Assembly (NCBI RefSeq): GCF_003865095.1
Contig: NZ_BHYK01000004.1
Location: 205,631 to 269,630, forward strand
Source: Clostridium tagluense
GTDB lineage: Bacteria > Bacillota > Clostridia > Clostridiales > Clostridiaceae
Length of the DNA: 64,000 nt
Direction: 5' to 3'
This document shows, piece after piece, positions 61,795 to 64,000 of the stretch. A program made the position numbers and the translations under genes. The first letter of the stretch is position 1. Each line of letters opens with the position of its first letter. The notes beneath the pieces are model-generated. The model was not told where the DNA came from and made no database searches. It worked only from the letters and a program-made list of their open reading frames with translations.

Positions 61795-62058
61795 ATGTTT
61801 TTACATTTAGGAGAAAATGTAGTAGTACCTATAAAGGACATTATAGGTATATTTGACATGGAGACTACTATGTATAGCTCGGACACTATTCAATTTTTGA
61901 GAATGGCTGAAGAAGATGGTTTTGTAGAAAGGATAACAAAAAATACTGCTAAATCATTTGTTATTGCTGAGGTAGATAAAAAAAGTAAAATATATCTATC
62001 ACCCATATCATCGCAAACGCTATGTAAGAGAACAGAAACTGTATATTATGCGCTGTAG
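61795..62058 (+). CDS. remB: RemB/YaaB-like DUF370 DNA-binding protein
   Basis: 87 aa: MFLHLGENVVVPIKDIIGIFDMETT, then a helix and YLSPISSQTLCKR. Family members (RemA, RemB) regulate matrix genes in B. subtilis; in clostridia the role is less known. AAGGAGG precedes it. It lies between recF and gyrB, as in other Firmicutes. Confidence 0.93.
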   Translation: MFLHLGENVVVPIKDIIGIFDMETTMYSSDTIQFLRMAEEDGFVERITKNTAKSFVIAEVDKKSKIYLSPISSQTLCKRTETVYYAL

Positions 62059-62063
62059 ATTAG

Positions 62064-63983
<1,920 letters not shown>

Positions 63984-64000
63984 TAGGTTAGTGTAATTAC

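Overview
The window is a low-GC, strictly Gram-positive type chromosome segment that most resembles Clostridium sensu stricto. The evidence is AT-rich intergenic DNA, strong AGGAGG-type ribosome sites, TTG/GTG starts, T-box control of thrS, an endospore gene (yyaC) and the order rpmH-rnpA-yidD-yidC-jag-mnmE-mnmG-rsmG-noc-parA-parB to the left of dnaA-dnaN-yaaA-recF-remB-gyrB. It therefore contains the replication origin: DnaA boxes lie on both sides of dnaA, and a DnaA-trio-like tract lies between dnaA and dnaN.

Layout. (1) 1-10.3 kb is an accessory-looking stretch, entirely on the + strand (head-on to a fork moving left from oriC). It is full of small stand-alone enzymes: seven GNAT acetyltransferases plus a decayed eighth, a DUF692/MNIO-type putative iron oxidase, a second TIM-barrel protein, a phosphoesterase, a dCTP deaminase, a Nudix hydrolase and an esterase, with at least two gene remnants. 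(2) 10.3-19.6 kb holds a ferritin-like protein, a radical SAM/SPASM protein, a cis-prenyltransferase homologue, a soluble hybrid histidine kinase, an M23 endopeptidase and a DnaD/DnaC-like primosome pair. (3) 20.0-20.8 kb is a tRNA operon made of a duplicated Glu-Val-Asp-Thr unit. (4) 21-33 kb has a BaiN-type flavoprotein, thrS behind two nearly identical tandem T-boxes, an acyl-ACP thioesterase, an ECF S-component, purA, an FAD dehydrogenase, yhaM, a PAP2 phosphatase and tRNA-Thr(CGT). (5) 33.5-43.2 kb is a leftward core block: dnaB, a Lon-family protease, rplI, gdpP, a DUF2232 protein, rpsR-ssb-rpsF, and DUF951/DUF3343/yedF. (6) 43.6-46.5 kb is a rightward trio: a cysteine desulfurase-like gene, ytvI-like and yyaC. 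(7) 46.9-57.0 kb is the leftward parB-parA-noc / rsmG-mnmG-mnmE / jag-yidC-yidD-rnpA-rpmH block with two perfect parS sites. (8) 57.0-64.0 kb is oriC and the rightward dnaA-to-gyrB block.

At least two families of palindromic intergenic repeats recur (family 1 at 22.3, 25.0, 26.1 and 33.3 kb; family 2 at 46.6 and 50.5 kb, with fragments at 25.1 and perhaps 10.7 kb). They sit at gene ends, and in two cases supply the stop codon. Other notable regulatory architecture includes a parS site embedded in a 38-bp perfect palindrome that looks like a terminator, a terminator-like hairpin that contains the yyaC ribosome site, and the duplicated thrS T-boxes. All functions are read from motifs and family knowledge; no database search was possible.
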